From JBBIRM01 sp037441765 (GTDB taxonomy: Bacteria; Desulfobacterota; BSN033; UBA1163): a stretch of DNA of 36,512 nt. Numbering within the stretch: the stretch's first letter is position 1; the number at the start of each line of letters is the position of its first letter. The DNA is taken from NCBI GenBank assembly GCA_037441765.1, contig JBBIRM010000011.1, forward strand, positions 1 through 36,512. Reading direction: 5' to 3'. Made by a program: the position numbers and the translations under genes. Under the pieces are notes generated by a model. That model was not told where the DNA came from. It worked only from the letters and a program-made list of their open reading frames with translations, and ran no database searches. This document shows positions 7,167 through 15,734 of the stretch, piece by piece.

Positions 7167-7754
7167 TTATCTTTCTCTTTTTGACTCTTGTAAAAGGATC
7201 CACTGCACCGCCCCCAAAAGGTCTTCAGCCACATAATCAGGCCTTACCTTCCATTGGTCTCTAAAGAATTCCCACTCCCCTCTACCATATCCAGTGAAGA
7301 CCAATATGGTTTTGGTGCCAATCAAATGGCCAAATTCAATATCTACCCCACGATCTCCAACCATATAACTGATGGAACAGTCAAGGTTCAAGTCTCTCAC
7401 TGCATCTTCCACCAATCCTGGAGCGGGTTTTCGACACCGACACCTTTGTCGGTATGGGGGTGCTCCTATGTCGGGATGATGAGGACAGTAATAGATTCCA
7501 TCGAGATAGGCTCCCTCTGCCTTTAAAAGATCCAACATCTTTTGGTGGACTTGATGGATCAATGATTCCGGGAAATAACCCTTGGCCACACCGGATTGAT
7601 TGGTGATGACGACAGCCTTGATCTGATGTTGATTTAATAAGCGAATGGCTTCTCCCACACGTGGCAGAAGTTTGAATCGGTCAATATGGTTGACATATCC
7701 TACCTCTTCATTGATTGTACCATCTCGATCAAGGAAAACCGCTCGATGTCCCAT
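7167..7754 (-). CDS. gmhB: D-glycero-D-manno-heptose 1,7-bisphosphate 7-phosphatase
   Basis: 195 residues, a HAD-superfamily phosphatase that removes the 7-phosphate during ADP-heptose synthesis for LPS core. The HAD nucleophile motif is FLDRDGTIN, motif II is VITNQSG, and the family zinc site is seen as CPHHP followed by CRCRKPAPG; the MVGDRGVDIEFG block supplies the acidic motif. ATG 7754 is chosen; a GTG directly before it is possible. No clear ribosome site precedes it, and the gene lies behind the 7843-8018 inverted-repeat element, so expression may come from lpxH read-through or an unseen promoter. It is followed closely by the Trm112-like gene. Confidence 0.9.
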   Translation of the reverse strand: MGHRAVFLDRDGTINEEVGYVNHIDRFKLLPRVGEAIRLLNQHQIKAVVITNQSGVAKGYFPESLIHQVHQKMLDLLKAEGAYLDGIYYCPHHPDIGAPPYRQRCRCRKPAPGLVEDAVRDLNLDCSISYMVGDRGVDIEFGHLIGTKTILVFTGYGRGEWEFFRDQWKVRPDYVAEDLLGAVQWILLQESKRER

Positions 7755-7842
7755 CACTAAACTCGTATAAAAAGATCGCTACTATCTCCGGATTTCTTGT
7801 CCATCAATAATCTCCCCACCTGTAACACCTCGCTCATCCGGG

Positions 7843-8018
7843 GAATCGGGTAGGGATGTCGGAGAAAATCTTATAGTGGAAACCTTAGAATGCTCACTTA
7901 CTACAGAATCCCTTGAGTATTTAAAAGGCTACCATCTCCTTAGATGAAATCTCTTTCATAAGGCATTCTATTAACCGATTCGCTTTATAAGATTTTCGGA
8001 GATATCCCTGCCCGATTC
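7843..8018. repeat. 176-bp element with 33-bp inverted repeats (MITE-like or structured RNA)
   Basis: The left arm 7843-7875 and right arm 7986-8018 are inverted copies: GAATCGGG, then AGGGAT, TC and GAAAATCTTATA match, with 5 differences in 33. Two differences become G-T wobbles if the + strand is transcribed, and the other three form a symmetric GGA/GGA internal loop. Inside are TAGAATGC/GCATTCTA (7886-7893 with 7963-7970) and a perfect 6-bp hairpin ATGAAA/TTTCAT (7944-7959). The right arm reaches into the stop codon of the lpxH-like gene. There is no ORF inside and no obvious target-site duplication. It fills the gene-free stretch between gmhB and lpxH. Confidence 0.65.
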
Positions 8019-8808
8019 ATATAATTCCCCCCTTAAGTGAGGGATTACCCCACCTCTCTAATTCAAACTGATCGGGTGGGGTGAATCGCAAATAAGATCG
8101 GTGGCTCATCCAATCTCCAACATTGAAATAGAGGCATCGTCGGCCCCGAACCAATTCTTCATATTTCTCAGGATAGTGCGAATGCCCGAGGACGACGAGA
8201 TCAAACCCTTCTAAAAATTTTTGATGCGCAAATTCTTTAAAGGCAGGAGGAGGGGTTGAAGAGGATTGGTGGTATTTCTGATAACTGGCCTGGCTCATTG
8301 TTTGGGCCACTCTCAGGGAGAGGTCAGGACCTATCCAATGGATGAGATGGTAGGTCAAACGGTTTTTTAGAAGTCTTCGAAAGAGACGATATCTCCACTG
8401 CCCTGGATTGGAAAGGTCACCATGTGCCAAAAAGGCCCTCTTCCCTCCAATCCTTTGCTCACAACCATTGGGATGGATAGGGATATCCATTAAAAACTGT
8501 TCTTTAAAAAATGAGGATAGGAAGAAATCATGATTTCCTTCAAAATATTCAATCTCAATACCCTGTTCATATAGTTCCTTAAGCATCTCTAAGATGGGGA
8601 GATAAGATGAGAAGGGGGAGGGTTTTTCTCTGGGGAAAAGGTTTTTAAAACCGAAGAAGAATTCGAATAGGTCTCCCAAGAGGATGAGTTTGGCCATCCG
8701 GTTCTTTTCCCTTTCTAAAAATTGAAGGAAGGTTTCCATCTTATCTGCCTCATTTCCAGTAAAATGGGCATCTGAGACAAAAATCCAATCCTTTTCATCC
8801 TGCGCCAA
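8017..8808 (-). CDS. LpxH-like metallophosphoesterase (UDP-2,3-diacylglucosamine diphosphatase type)
   Basis: 263 residues of the calcineurin-like phosphoesterase fold. All five metal motifs are visible in order: FVSDAHF, LGDLFEFFFG, FEGNHDFF, LAHGD and VLGHSHYPE. That layout, with the 'D.fe...g' helix, is typical of LpxH, which cleaves UDP-2,3-diacylglucosamine to lipid X in lipid A synthesis, and of related envelope hydrolases. The start is a TTG at 8808, with AGGGA about 8 bases upstream inside the end of the preceding gene; no earlier ATG is possible. It directly follows the UDP-sugar dehydrogenase in the same transcript. Specificity is inferred from motifs only. Confidence 0.8.
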   Translation of the reverse strand: MAQDEKDWIFVSDAHFTGNEADKMETFLQFLEREKNRMAKLILLGDLFEFFFGFKNLFPREKPSPFSSYLPILEMLKELYEQGIEIEYFEGNHDFFLSSFFKEQFLMDIPIHPNGCEQRIGGKRAFLAHGDLSNPGQWRYRLFRRLLKNRLTYHLIHWIGPDLSLRVAQTMSQASYQKYHQSSSTPPPAFKEFAHQKFLEGFDLVVLGHSHYPEKYEELVRGRRCLYFNVGDWMSHRSYLRFTPPDQFELERWGNPSLKGGII

Positions 8809-8817
8809 AATTGTTCC

Positions 8818-10116
8818 CTACCTCCCAACCCCGCAATAGTCAAATCCTAACCTCCTCATCTGCTCTGGATCATAAACATTTCTTAGATCGATGAAGATGG
8901 GACGTTTAAGCAGGGCTTTGATTCGAGCGAGATCCAGTCTCCGAAACTGGTTCCATTCGGTCGCCAATACCAGGGCATCGGACCCTTGGGCTACCTCATA
9001 GGCATCGTTCACGTAATCGATATTCGGAAAGACCATTTTTGCCTCTTCCATGGCTGCGGGATCAAATGCCCTCACCCTTGCTCCTAAATTTAAGAGATGG
9101 CCAATGATGACGATTGATGAGGATTCCCTTATATCATTGGTATTGGGCTTGAAGGAGATACCCAAAATCCCAATGGTTTTTCCACGGAGGTCTCCTACTT
9201 TTTGTTTGATCTTTTCCACCATTCTTAACCTTTGCTCTTCATTGACCTGAATAACTGAATTTAGAATTTTAAAGGAGTAACCCTTTTCATGAGCCATCCT
9301 CGAGAGTGCCCTTGTATCTTTTGGGAAACATGACCCCCCATATCCTGGACCTGGATGGAGGAATTTTCTCCCAATCCTTCCATCCAGTCCCATCGCTCGG
9401 GCGACATGATGAACATCAGCACCCATCAACTCACAGAGGTTAGCAATCTCGTTGATGAAACTTACCTTAGTGGCCAGAAATGCATTGGCAGCGTATTTAA
9501 TCATCTCGGCGGTTTCGAGGTTGGTTAGCACAAAGGGGGTTTCTATCAGGTAGAGTGCACTATAAATCTCCTTCATAATGGCAAAGGCCTGTTCGCTTTC
9601 AGCCCCGATGGTGACTCGATCGGGTCTCATAAAATCTTCAACCGCAGAGCCTTCTCTCTGAAATTCAGGATTAGAAACAATATCGAAAGAGATGGGTTTG
9701 AGCTGATGCTCCTTGATCAATCCCTTTAATCGACGACAGGTTCCTACTGGAACGGTGGATTTGATGACGATCACTTTATATCCATCCATCGAGCGGGCAA
9801 CCTCCTTGGCCACTTCCTCAACAGCCCGCAGGTCCGCAGAGCCATCGTCATTTGAGGGAGTTCCCACCGCAATAAAGATGACGAGACTGGAGGTGACCCC
9901 CTCCCGGATGCTCGTCGAGAATCTCAACCTTCCCTCTCTCAGATTTTTTTGGACCAGGTCTTCCAAGCCTGGTTCGAAGATGGAGATTTTCCCCTGTCGG
10001 AGAAGATCGATCTTCTTCTGATCGTTATCCACACAGATCAGATTCATTCCGAACTCTGCAAGACAAGCCCCTGTTACCAATCCCACATAACCCGTTCCAA
10101 TTACACAGATATTCAT
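8818..10116 (-). CDS. UDP-glucose/GDP-mannose dehydrogenase family, probably UDP-glucose 6-dehydrogenase
   Basis: 432 residues, the normal length. The N-terminal NAD loop is VIGTGYVGLVTG; FIAVGTPS and VIKSTVPVGT are the next family blocks, and GPGYGGSCFPKDTRAL holds the catalytic cysteine that carries the thiohemiacetal during the two-step oxidation of UDP-glucose to UDP-glucuronate. The C-terminal domain (GISFKPNTNDIRESSS) is intact. The UDP-glucose rather than GDP-mannose assignment is the most common one for this length and sequence type. It lies downstream of the rhamnose genes with a 153-base gap and a possible promoter of its own. Confidence 0.9.
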   Translation of the reverse strand: MNICVIGTGYVGLVTGACLAEFGMNLICVDNDQKKIDLLRQGKISIFEPGLEDLVQKNLREGRLRFSTSIREGVTSSLVIFIAVGTPSNDDGSADLRAVEEVAKEVARSMDGYKVIVIKSTVPVGTCRRLKGLIKEHQLKPISFDIVSNPEFQREGSAVEDFMRPDRVTIGAESEQAFAIMKEIYSALYLIETPFVLTNLETAEMIKYAANAFLATKVSFINEIANLCELMGADVHHVARAMGLDGRIGRKFLHPGPGYGGSCFPKDTRALSRMAHEKGYSFKILNSVIQVNEEQRLRMVEKIKQKVGDLRGKTIGILGISFKPNTNDIRESSSIVIIGHLLNLGARVRAFDPAAMEEAKMVFPNIDYVNDAYEVAQGSDALVLATEWNQFRRLDLARIKALLKRPIFIDLRNVYDPEQMRRLGFDYCGVGR

Positions 10117-10151
10117 CCTAAGCCCGCTTTTTAAATTTAAGTTTAATAAAA

Positions 10152-10178
10152 TTTATAATGGACGGATAAAAATTGCAA
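10152..10178 (-). promoter_or_regulatory. Possible promoter for the UDP-sugar dehydrogenase
   Basis: On the minus strand TTGCAA (10178-10173) and TATAAA (10157-10152) are 15 bases apart, 36 bases before the ATG at 10116, in a 153-base AT-rich gap after rfbD. The spacing is short, so this is tentative. Confidence 0.35.
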
Positions 10179-10269
10179 GATGAAAAAAGAATGCCTGAGG
10201 TTGACCATTCGTTTGGATATAAATTCTATTTGGAACCATCATCGAACGACTAAAGGTTTAAATTTCTTC

Positions 10270-11139
10270 TCAGCGAATTAAACGGAGATATTCCTTCAAT
10301 GCCTCAGACCAGGATCGCAAAGACATCCCAGTCTCCCTTTTTAATTTCTGAGTGCTCAGAACAGAATAGGAAGGCCGGATCGCGGGCCGGTTTAGTTCTT
10401 TTGAGGAGATAGGGATGATCTTGACCCCGGTCATCCCCGAGAGTTTTAATATGGCATGCCCAAAAGTATACCAGCTACAGAAGTCACTGTTGGCCACATG
10501 AAAGATTCCACGAGCATTCGATTGGATGAGTAGAGAGATGGCCCTTGCCAGGTCAGATGTGTAAGTTGGTGAACCAATCTGGTCGTTAACAATTGAGAGG
10601 ACTCTCTTTTCCATGGCCTGTTGAAGTACGGAGGTGACAAAATTTTTCCCATATCTTCCAAAAAGCCATTGTGTTCTAATAATCAGGAAATCTTTTACCA
10701 ACTCCTGGAGATACTTTTCTCCTTTTAATTTCGATCGGCCGTAGACATTAAGGGGATTGGGGGGATCATTCTCCGTGTAGGGGTCTCTCTTTCTTCCATC
10801 AAATACATAATCGGTGCTGATATAAACCACTTTAGCCCCGGACCTCACCGCACCCCGGGCAACATGTTTCATCCCTTCTGCATTGATAGCAAAGGCCTTT
10901 TCTTCATTAGCCTCGCATCCATCAACATCGGTATAGGCAGCGACATTGATCACAACCTCTGGTCGAAGGTTCTCTATCTTTGAGATGGTATTGGATTCAT
11001 CCTGAATATCGATATCTCCCAGATCCCAGGCCCAGATTTCCCTATCAGGGTGTTGGTTTACCTGAAGGGAAGATTGAAGGACCTCAACCAAATCCCTTCC
11101 CAACATCCCCCTTGCCCCAATGATCAAAAATCGTTTCAT
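10270..11139 (-). CDS. rfbD: dTDP-4-dehydrorhamnose reductase
   Basis: 289 residues, the last step of dTDP-L-rhamnose synthesis: NADPH-dependent reduction of dTDP-4-keto-rhamnose. The dinucleotide loop IIGARGMLGRDL is near the N-terminus, followed by VINVAAYTDVDGCE, the catalytic YISTDYVFDG and Y...K (NVYGRSKLKGE), and LIIRTQWLFG, all family signatures. It comes 30 bases after rfbB in the same direction. The ribosome site is weak (TAGGG abutting the ATG), suggesting coupling to rfbB. Confidence 0.95.
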   Translation of the reverse strand: MKRFLIIGARGMLGRDLVEVLQSSLQVNQHPDREIWAWDLGDIDIQDESNTISKIENLRPEVVINVAAYTDVDGCEANEEKAFAINAEGMKHVARGAVRSGAKVVYISTDYVFDGRKRDPYTENDPPNPLNVYGRSKLKGEKYLQELVKDFLIIRTQWLFGRYGKNFVTSVLQQAMEKRVLSIVNDQIGSPTYTSDLARAISLLIQSNARGIFHVANSDFCSWYTFGHAILKLSGMTGVKIIPISSKELNRPAIRPSYSVLSTQKLKRETGMSLRSWSEALKEYLRLIR

Positions 11140-11169
11140 CCCTATAAATCTAAAATCAGAGAGTTCTTC

Positions 11170-12189
11170 CTATTGCCGATTTTTATAGATTCGATCGTAA
11201 TAGGTCAAATATTCTCCGGTCTTGATCTTTCTCCACCACTCCTGATGAGTTTGATACCATTCGATCGTCAAACGGATTCCTTCTTCAAAAGTGATGGTGG
11301 GCTTCCAGCCGAGCTCTCTCACTATTTTGGAAAAGTCAATCGCATAACGGCGATCGTGCCCTGGCCGGTCTTTGACATGCCGAATCAAGGAGTGGGGTTT
11401 CCCCAATCTGTCAAGAATGGTCTTGGCAACCACGAGGTTTGGCCTCTCGCTTTGTCCTCCGATGTTATAGATTTCACCCTCTTTACCATGGTGAAGCACT
11501 ACATCCAACGCCCGACAATGATCTTCAACATAGATCCAGTCTCGAACGTGCATTCCATCCCCATAGATGGGAAGTTCCCTATCCTCGATCGCATTGGAGA
11601 TCATCAATGGGATCAACTTTTCAGGGAATTGATAAGGGCCGTAATTATTGGAACATCGGGTGATGATGACGGGAAGTCCATATGTCTTATAGTAAGACCT
11701 GATGAGCATGTCGGCTGCGGTCTTGGTTGCAGAGTAGGGGCTATTGGGGGCAGGAGGGGTTTCCTCTGTAAAGGCTCCTTTCTCACCTAAAGAACCATAA
11801 ACCTCATCAGTCGAGATGTGGAGAAATCGGATTTTCTGTTTGGGGAAAACCTTTCTTATCGCTTCCAAAAGAACAAAGGTGCCAAAAACATTGGTTTTGA
11901 TAAAGGCGCTTGGGTCTTCGATCGAGCGATCCACATGAGATTCCGCTGCAAAATTGACAATTGCATCGATCCCTTTTCCAACTACCTCCTCCATCCTAAC
12001 AGGATCTGCGATATCCCCGTGAATAAAATGATAACGAGGGGAGTTAGAAATATCAGAAAGGTTCTCCAGATTTCCAGCATAGGTGAGTTTGTCGACATTG
12101 ATGAAATAGTAGTTAGGATAGGTCTTCAGAAAATATCGAATAAAGTTGCTTCCAATGAACCCGCAACCCCCCGTGACTAAAATCTTCAT
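11170..12189 (-). CDS. rfbB: dTDP-glucose 4,6-dehydratase
   Basis: 339 residues, a short-chain dehydrogenase-type NAD enzyme that converts dTDP-glucose to dTDP-4-keto-6-deoxyglucose. The NAD loop VTGGCGFIGSNFIRYF opens the protein; NFAAESHVDRSI, the STDEVYG block, and the catalytic YSATKTAADM (Tyr, Lys) follow. The C-terminal GHDRRYAID is also characteristic. GGAGGGAA precedes the ATG. Part of the rfbA-C-B-D block. Several long antisense frames overlap it, including 11050-11790; they are artefacts of its codon usage. Confidence 0.96.
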   Translation of the reverse strand: MKILVTGGCGFIGSNFIRYFLKTYPNYYFINVDKLTYAGNLENLSDISNSPRYHFIHGDIADPVRMEEVVGKGIDAIVNFAAESHVDRSIEDPSAFIKTNVFGTFVLLEAIRKVFPKQKIRFLHISTDEVYGSLGEKGAFTEETPPAPNSPYSATKTAADMLIRSYYKTYGLPVIITRCSNNYGPYQFPEKLIPLMISNAIEDRELPIYGDGMHVRDWIYVEDHCRALDVVLHHGKEGEIYNIGGQSERPNLVVAKTILDRLGKPHSLIRHVKDRPGHDRRYAIDFSKIVRELGWKPTITFEEGIRLTIEWYQTHQEWWRKIKTGEYLTYYDRIYKNRQ

Positions 12190-12264
12190 TTCCCTCCACC
12201 CCTAAATCTTTTTGATTTTATGATTTGTCTAATTGGAATTTTTACTCAGGGTTTGAAGTCCCTT

Positions 12265-12720
12265 TTATCCATCCTTTCTCGACCAATCGTATGGGATATC
12301 CTTCCCATGGGGGGGAAGACGGTACTCATCGGGAGAATCATGAACATAAACCTCTGTCGGGATGTTAAGGATTATGGCCTCCTCCTCACTGATACATTTC
12401 CATCCATGATAGATTCCGTTGGGAATCTGAACCAGAATGGGATGATGAACCCCAATGAAAAATTCATTGATCTCCCCCCGGGTTGGGGAATTCTCCCTCG
12501 GATCATAAAGAACCAATTTGATCATTCCCGAAATAGCGGCAATATGATCGGTTTGAATTTTGTGATAGTGCCAGGCCTTTACCACCTGGGGATAGGTCGT
12601 GGTGATGTAAACCTGGCCAAACTTTAGAAATAGTTCATCATCCGCCCGTAGGATCTCCATTACCCTCCCCCTCTCGTCCGGAATCACCCTTAAGGACTTT
12701 GTCTTCACTCCGTGTATCAT
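12265..12720 (-). CDS. rfbC: dTDP-4-dehydrorhamnose 3,5-epimerase family protein (short form)
   Basis: 151 residues, a cupin-fold protein. WHYHKIQTDH supplies the histidine cluster, and IPNGIYHGWKCISEEEAIILNIPT matches the C-terminal part of RmlC-like epimerases. It is about 30 residues shorter than classical RmlC, as are a group of sugar 3,5-epimerase/isomerase relatives, so the exact product is not certain; position between rfbA and rfbB argues for the rhamnose pathway. The ATG at 12720 has GAGGGG 6 bases upstream; an in-frame GTG at 12759 has none. Confidence 0.82.
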   Translation of the reverse strand: MIHGVKTKSLRVIPDERGRVMEILRADDELFLKFGQVYITTTYPQVVKAWHYHKIQTDHIAAISGMIKLVLYDPRENSPTRGEINEFFIGVHHPILVQIPNGIYHGWKCISEEEAIILNIPTEVYVHDSPDEYRLPPHGKDIPYDWSRKDG

Positions 12721-12794
12721 TTTAACCCCCTCGCCCTCTTCTTCTCCATACAGTTTCACCCATTATTTGATGATTGGTATCTGAGATTTGGTTA

Positions 12795-13523
12795 TTAAAG
12801 GTTATTTGCACCTGTCTGCGCAACCAATTGGTTTGCCCGAAGCAGGGAATCGAAGGTTCCTGCATCGGTCCACCATCCCTCTAAGATATCATAAGTCATC
12901 AATCCTTTTTCAATATATCGGTTATTTACATCTGTAATTTCCAGTTCCCCTCTTTGAGAGGGCTTAAGCGTTTTGATGATCCCGAAGACATTTGGATCAT
13001 AGAAATAGATCCCAATCACTGCATATTTTGATTTGGGCTTTACGGGTTTCTCTTCAATCCGGATAATGCGATCTCCTTGCAACTCTGGGACACCAAATCG
13101 GTGAGGATCGGGGACTTCTTTCAAAAGGATCTTTGCTCCCTCTTTCTGTCTCTGAAAGGATTCTGCTGCCCTGCGAATATTCTTTTCAATGATGTTGTCT
13201 CCTAACACCACGCATATCTTTTCTCCGGCCGAAAAGAATTCGGCTAAACCGAGGGCTTGTGCAATTCCTCCCTCTCCTTCCTGGTAGGTATAATTGATAT
13301 GTTTGAGGCCAAACTCTTTTCCGTTTCCCAATAGCCTCAAAAAATCACCAGCGTTGTTTCCTCCTGTCACAATGAGGATGTCATCAATGCCTGCATTGAT
13401 TAGGGTCTGAATGGGATAATAGATCATAGGTTTATCATAGACAGGGAGAAGGTGTTTATTGGTCACTTTGGTCAGTGGGTAGAGCCGAGTCCCCAAGCCT
13501 CCTGCTAAGATCACTCCCTTCAT
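12795..13523 (-). CDS. rfbA: Glucose-1-phosphate thymidylyltransferase (short form)
   Basis: 242 residues. The nucleotidyltransferase signature LAGGLGTRLYPLT and the product-site blocks KHLLPVYDKPM, VLGDN, EKP and GWWTDAGTFDSL are present. It makes dTDP-glucose from dTTP and glucose-1-phosphate, the first step of dTDP-rhamnose synthesis. It is shorter than classical RmlA (about 290 residues) because the C-terminal allosteric extension is missing, as in many anaerobes. GGGAGGG precedes the ATG. It is the first rhamnose gene after lptD, 24 bases away. Confidence 0.93.
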   Translation of the reverse strand: MKGVILAGGLGTRLYPLTKVTNKHLLPVYDKPMIYYPIQTLINAGIDDILIVTGGNNAGDFLRLLGNGKEFGLKHINYTYQEGEGGIAQALGLAEFFSAGEKICVVLGDNIIEKNIRRAAESFQRQKEGAKILLKEVPDPHRFGVPELQGDRIIRIEEKPVKPKSKYAVIGIYFYDPNVFGIIKTLKPSQRGELEITDVNNRYIEKGLMTYDILEGWWTDAGTFDSLLRANQLVAQTGANNL

Positions 13524-13547
13524 ATTATATTCCCTCCCAAACGTTCT

Positions 13548-15734
13548 CTATAACTTCATGAGATATGGTCTGTGTCCGATGGAGCCCAGGTTAAAAAGGT
13601 TGATATAGATTTGAAATTTTAAATCTCTCTTCTGCGTATTGTCTGGGGATCTATTCCTATCCTCAAGGGTCACCGCAAGGCTCCAGCATTGTGCCTGATA
13701 TTCTGCTCCATAGATCGATTCTATTCTCATTCCCTCTAAGATATTATAACGAAAAGATCCAAAAATATATAGAGGAGGAATGGTCTTTACCCGAGCATGG
13801 AGGTTTAGAGCCTTCACCCTTTCAAGGTTAGGGGTTTTGGTTGAGCGATATTCTACCTGAACCATATCATCCCTTCGGTCCTTCACCGTGATAACCCCAT
13901 TTAATCCATCAAACCTTCCATGATATGGATTAAATTCTGCGTCCGCCCTGGCAGATAGGTATGGTCCAAAATTTAGCCACATCTCTCCCTTTATGTTTGA
14001 AAAATATCTTCCTTTTCCATTGGGCTCTTTCTGGATTGGATCTCCAAGGCTATAACTCTGAAAGATCTTTAATTTTAAATATTCATAAGGGCCAGAGGTA
14101 ACTCCCTCCTTGATGGGTTTCCCAATCAGGCGCTGGGTGATCCCATAGGTAATCTGATTGGTATAAGGCATTTGATCCACTTCATCAAAAATGGGGATTT
14201 TGGCTTGATAAACCCTTGGGCTGTAAGAGTATTTAATCATCGGCTCAATCGTATGCATCCACCTTGATACCTGATAGAGGTTTGAAATATTTGGCAAGGT
14301 ATGGGACTCATAGATTCTATAAAACTCAGCTGCCATCTCTATCTCTGCCTCAAGGGTCTCTCTCGCTTCCCATCCTTTTAATCGATTCCAAGGGTCGTCA
14401 TAGATTCGGTAAAGGGTTTCTCTTAGCCCCAAACTCGATTCCAACTTTAATACATTGAAGAGCCTTACTGGATAGGAAATTTTTGGAAAAAGATCTCCTC
14501 GTTGGGCTTCTACTCCTTTCTCTCGCCAGAAGTTCGTGTAGGAAGAATTTATTTCGTAAAAGAGGGGGGTGCCAAATAGGGACTGGGGATGGGCAAAGAA
14601 ACTGAACTGTGGGAGTTTCTGAACGGTCTCATCATTGCTCTCCTTCGTTAAATCTCTGTAGAAGGCATAATCAACTAAAAAACTGAATTGATCCCAGTTC
14701 TTTCCTCCAAAAAAGTTTGACCTCAGCTGTCTTCTGCTTCGGGAGTCAATCTTTGCTTCTTCGGGAAGATCCTCATCAAAATCCCGAACATAATGGATGT
14801 CGCTCACATGATTGATATTCCATTTGAGATAGAAGTCATAGGGAAGTTTCTGCTGGTGCCGTGCAAATATGGCATATCGCTCCTTTTTTATATATCGATC
14901 ATCTATATAATAGAGATTCACTTCACCATTTGTATCTCGTGTGAAGGCATATCTATATTCCAATCCTCCCTTTACACCCCTTTCTCCCAACCAGTCAACG
15001 CTGAGCGTTGTATCCATGTTCTTGGCAATTGCCCAGTAAAATCCATTCTCCACCTCAGGACCATGTCTTTTAGAATATCCGAGCCGGGGTATGAGAAAAC
15101 CGGATTGCCTCTCTGCCCTGATTGGGAAGATTCCGTAAGGAAAGTAAAGCACCGGGAGGTCCTTAATATGGAAGACCGGTCCTTTAGCAATTCCCCAACC
15201 ACCAACGAGCACCTCCTTCACCTCTAACTCTCTGACAGTAAATTTCCATGGAGGTTTCTTATCATCGCAGGTGGTCAAGGAACCCTCCCGAATCCGGTAA
15301 TGGTTCTCCCCCAACTTCTCTGCTTCACGGCCTTCGATGTGAAAATTCTGCTCCTTTAAGAAGAGCCTGGCTTTATAAATCTTCCCCAAACGGGTTTCAA
15401 GGTTAACCTCCAGACGTTCGCATTCAATCACATCCTCTCCCTCTCTCAATACCACATTGCCCCAGGCCTTGACCTCTTTTGTGATCATATTCATTTGTGC
15501 ATGGTCAGCTTTGAGGGAGAGGTCTCCACGGCTAACTTCTACTGCTCCATGGGCCTGGTAAATCTTTTCATCCTGATCGTAGATGAGTTGATTGGCCTCA
15601 ATCTCTACAGGCCCTTCCTCTTTAGATATCTCTGTTGGAATTTTCAACTCGCCCATCTTGGCTGAAAGGACCTTAGAGGGAGAAAAAAGAGGAAGGAGAA
15701 AGAGAAGGACCAGAATGACGGGATAGGGCCTCAT
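13548..15734 (-). CDS. lptD: LPS-assembly protein LptD
   Basis: 728 residues. A signal peptide (residues 1-25) leads to an LptA/OstA-type beta-jellyroll (about 38-150; EIEANQLIYDQDEKIYQAHG and LKADHAQMNM are typical) and then the LptD barrel, with PVLYFPYGIFPI and AERQSGFLIPRLGYS near residue 205 as clear signatures. LptD inserts LPS into the outer leaflet of the outer membrane with LptE. Length is close to the family norm. It overlaps the folC stop by four bases (ATGA), so translation is coupled. Two cysteines, CDDKK near residue 155 and one near the C-terminus, may stand for the usual disulphides. Confidence 0.95.
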   Translation of the reverse strand: MRPYPVILVLLFLLPLFSPSKVLSAKMGELKIPTEISKEEGPVEIEANQLIYDQDEKIYQAHGAVEVSRGDLSLKADHAQMNMITKEVKAWGNVVLREGEDVIECERLEVNLETRLGKIYKARLFLKEQNFHIEGREAEKLGENHYRIREGSLTTCDDKKPPWKFTVRELEVKEVLVGGWGIAKGPVFHIKDLPVLYFPYGIFPIRAERQSGFLIPRLGYSKRHGPEVENGFYWAIAKNMDTTLSVDWLGERGVKGGLEYRYAFTRDTNGEVNLYYIDDRYIKKERYAIFARHQQKLPYDFYLKWNINHVSDIHYVRDFDEDLPEEAKIDSRSRRQLRSNFFGGKNWDQFSFLVDYAFYRDLTKESNDETVQKLPQFSFFAHPQSLFGTPLFYEINSSYTNFWREKGVEAQRGDLFPKISYPVRLFNVLKLESSLGLRETLYRIYDDPWNRLKGWEARETLEAEIEMAAEFYRIYESHTLPNISNLYQVSRWMHTIEPMIKYSYSPRVYQAKIPIFDEVDQMPYTNQITYGITQRLIGKPIKEGVTSGPYEYLKLKIFQSYSLGDPIQKEPNGKGRYFSNIKGEMWLNFGPYLSARADAEFNPYHGRFDGLNGVITVKDRRDDMVQVEYRSTKTPNLERVKALNLHARVKTIPPLYIFGSFRYNILEGMRIESIYGAEYQAQCWSLAVTLEDRNRSPDNTQKRDLKFQIYINLFNLGSIGHRPYLMKL

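Noticed and set aside
11050..11790. 246-residue + ORF
   Set aside because: It is antisense to rfbB and rfbD, which have complete family signatures and ribosome sites; no domain or ribosome site seen on the + strand.
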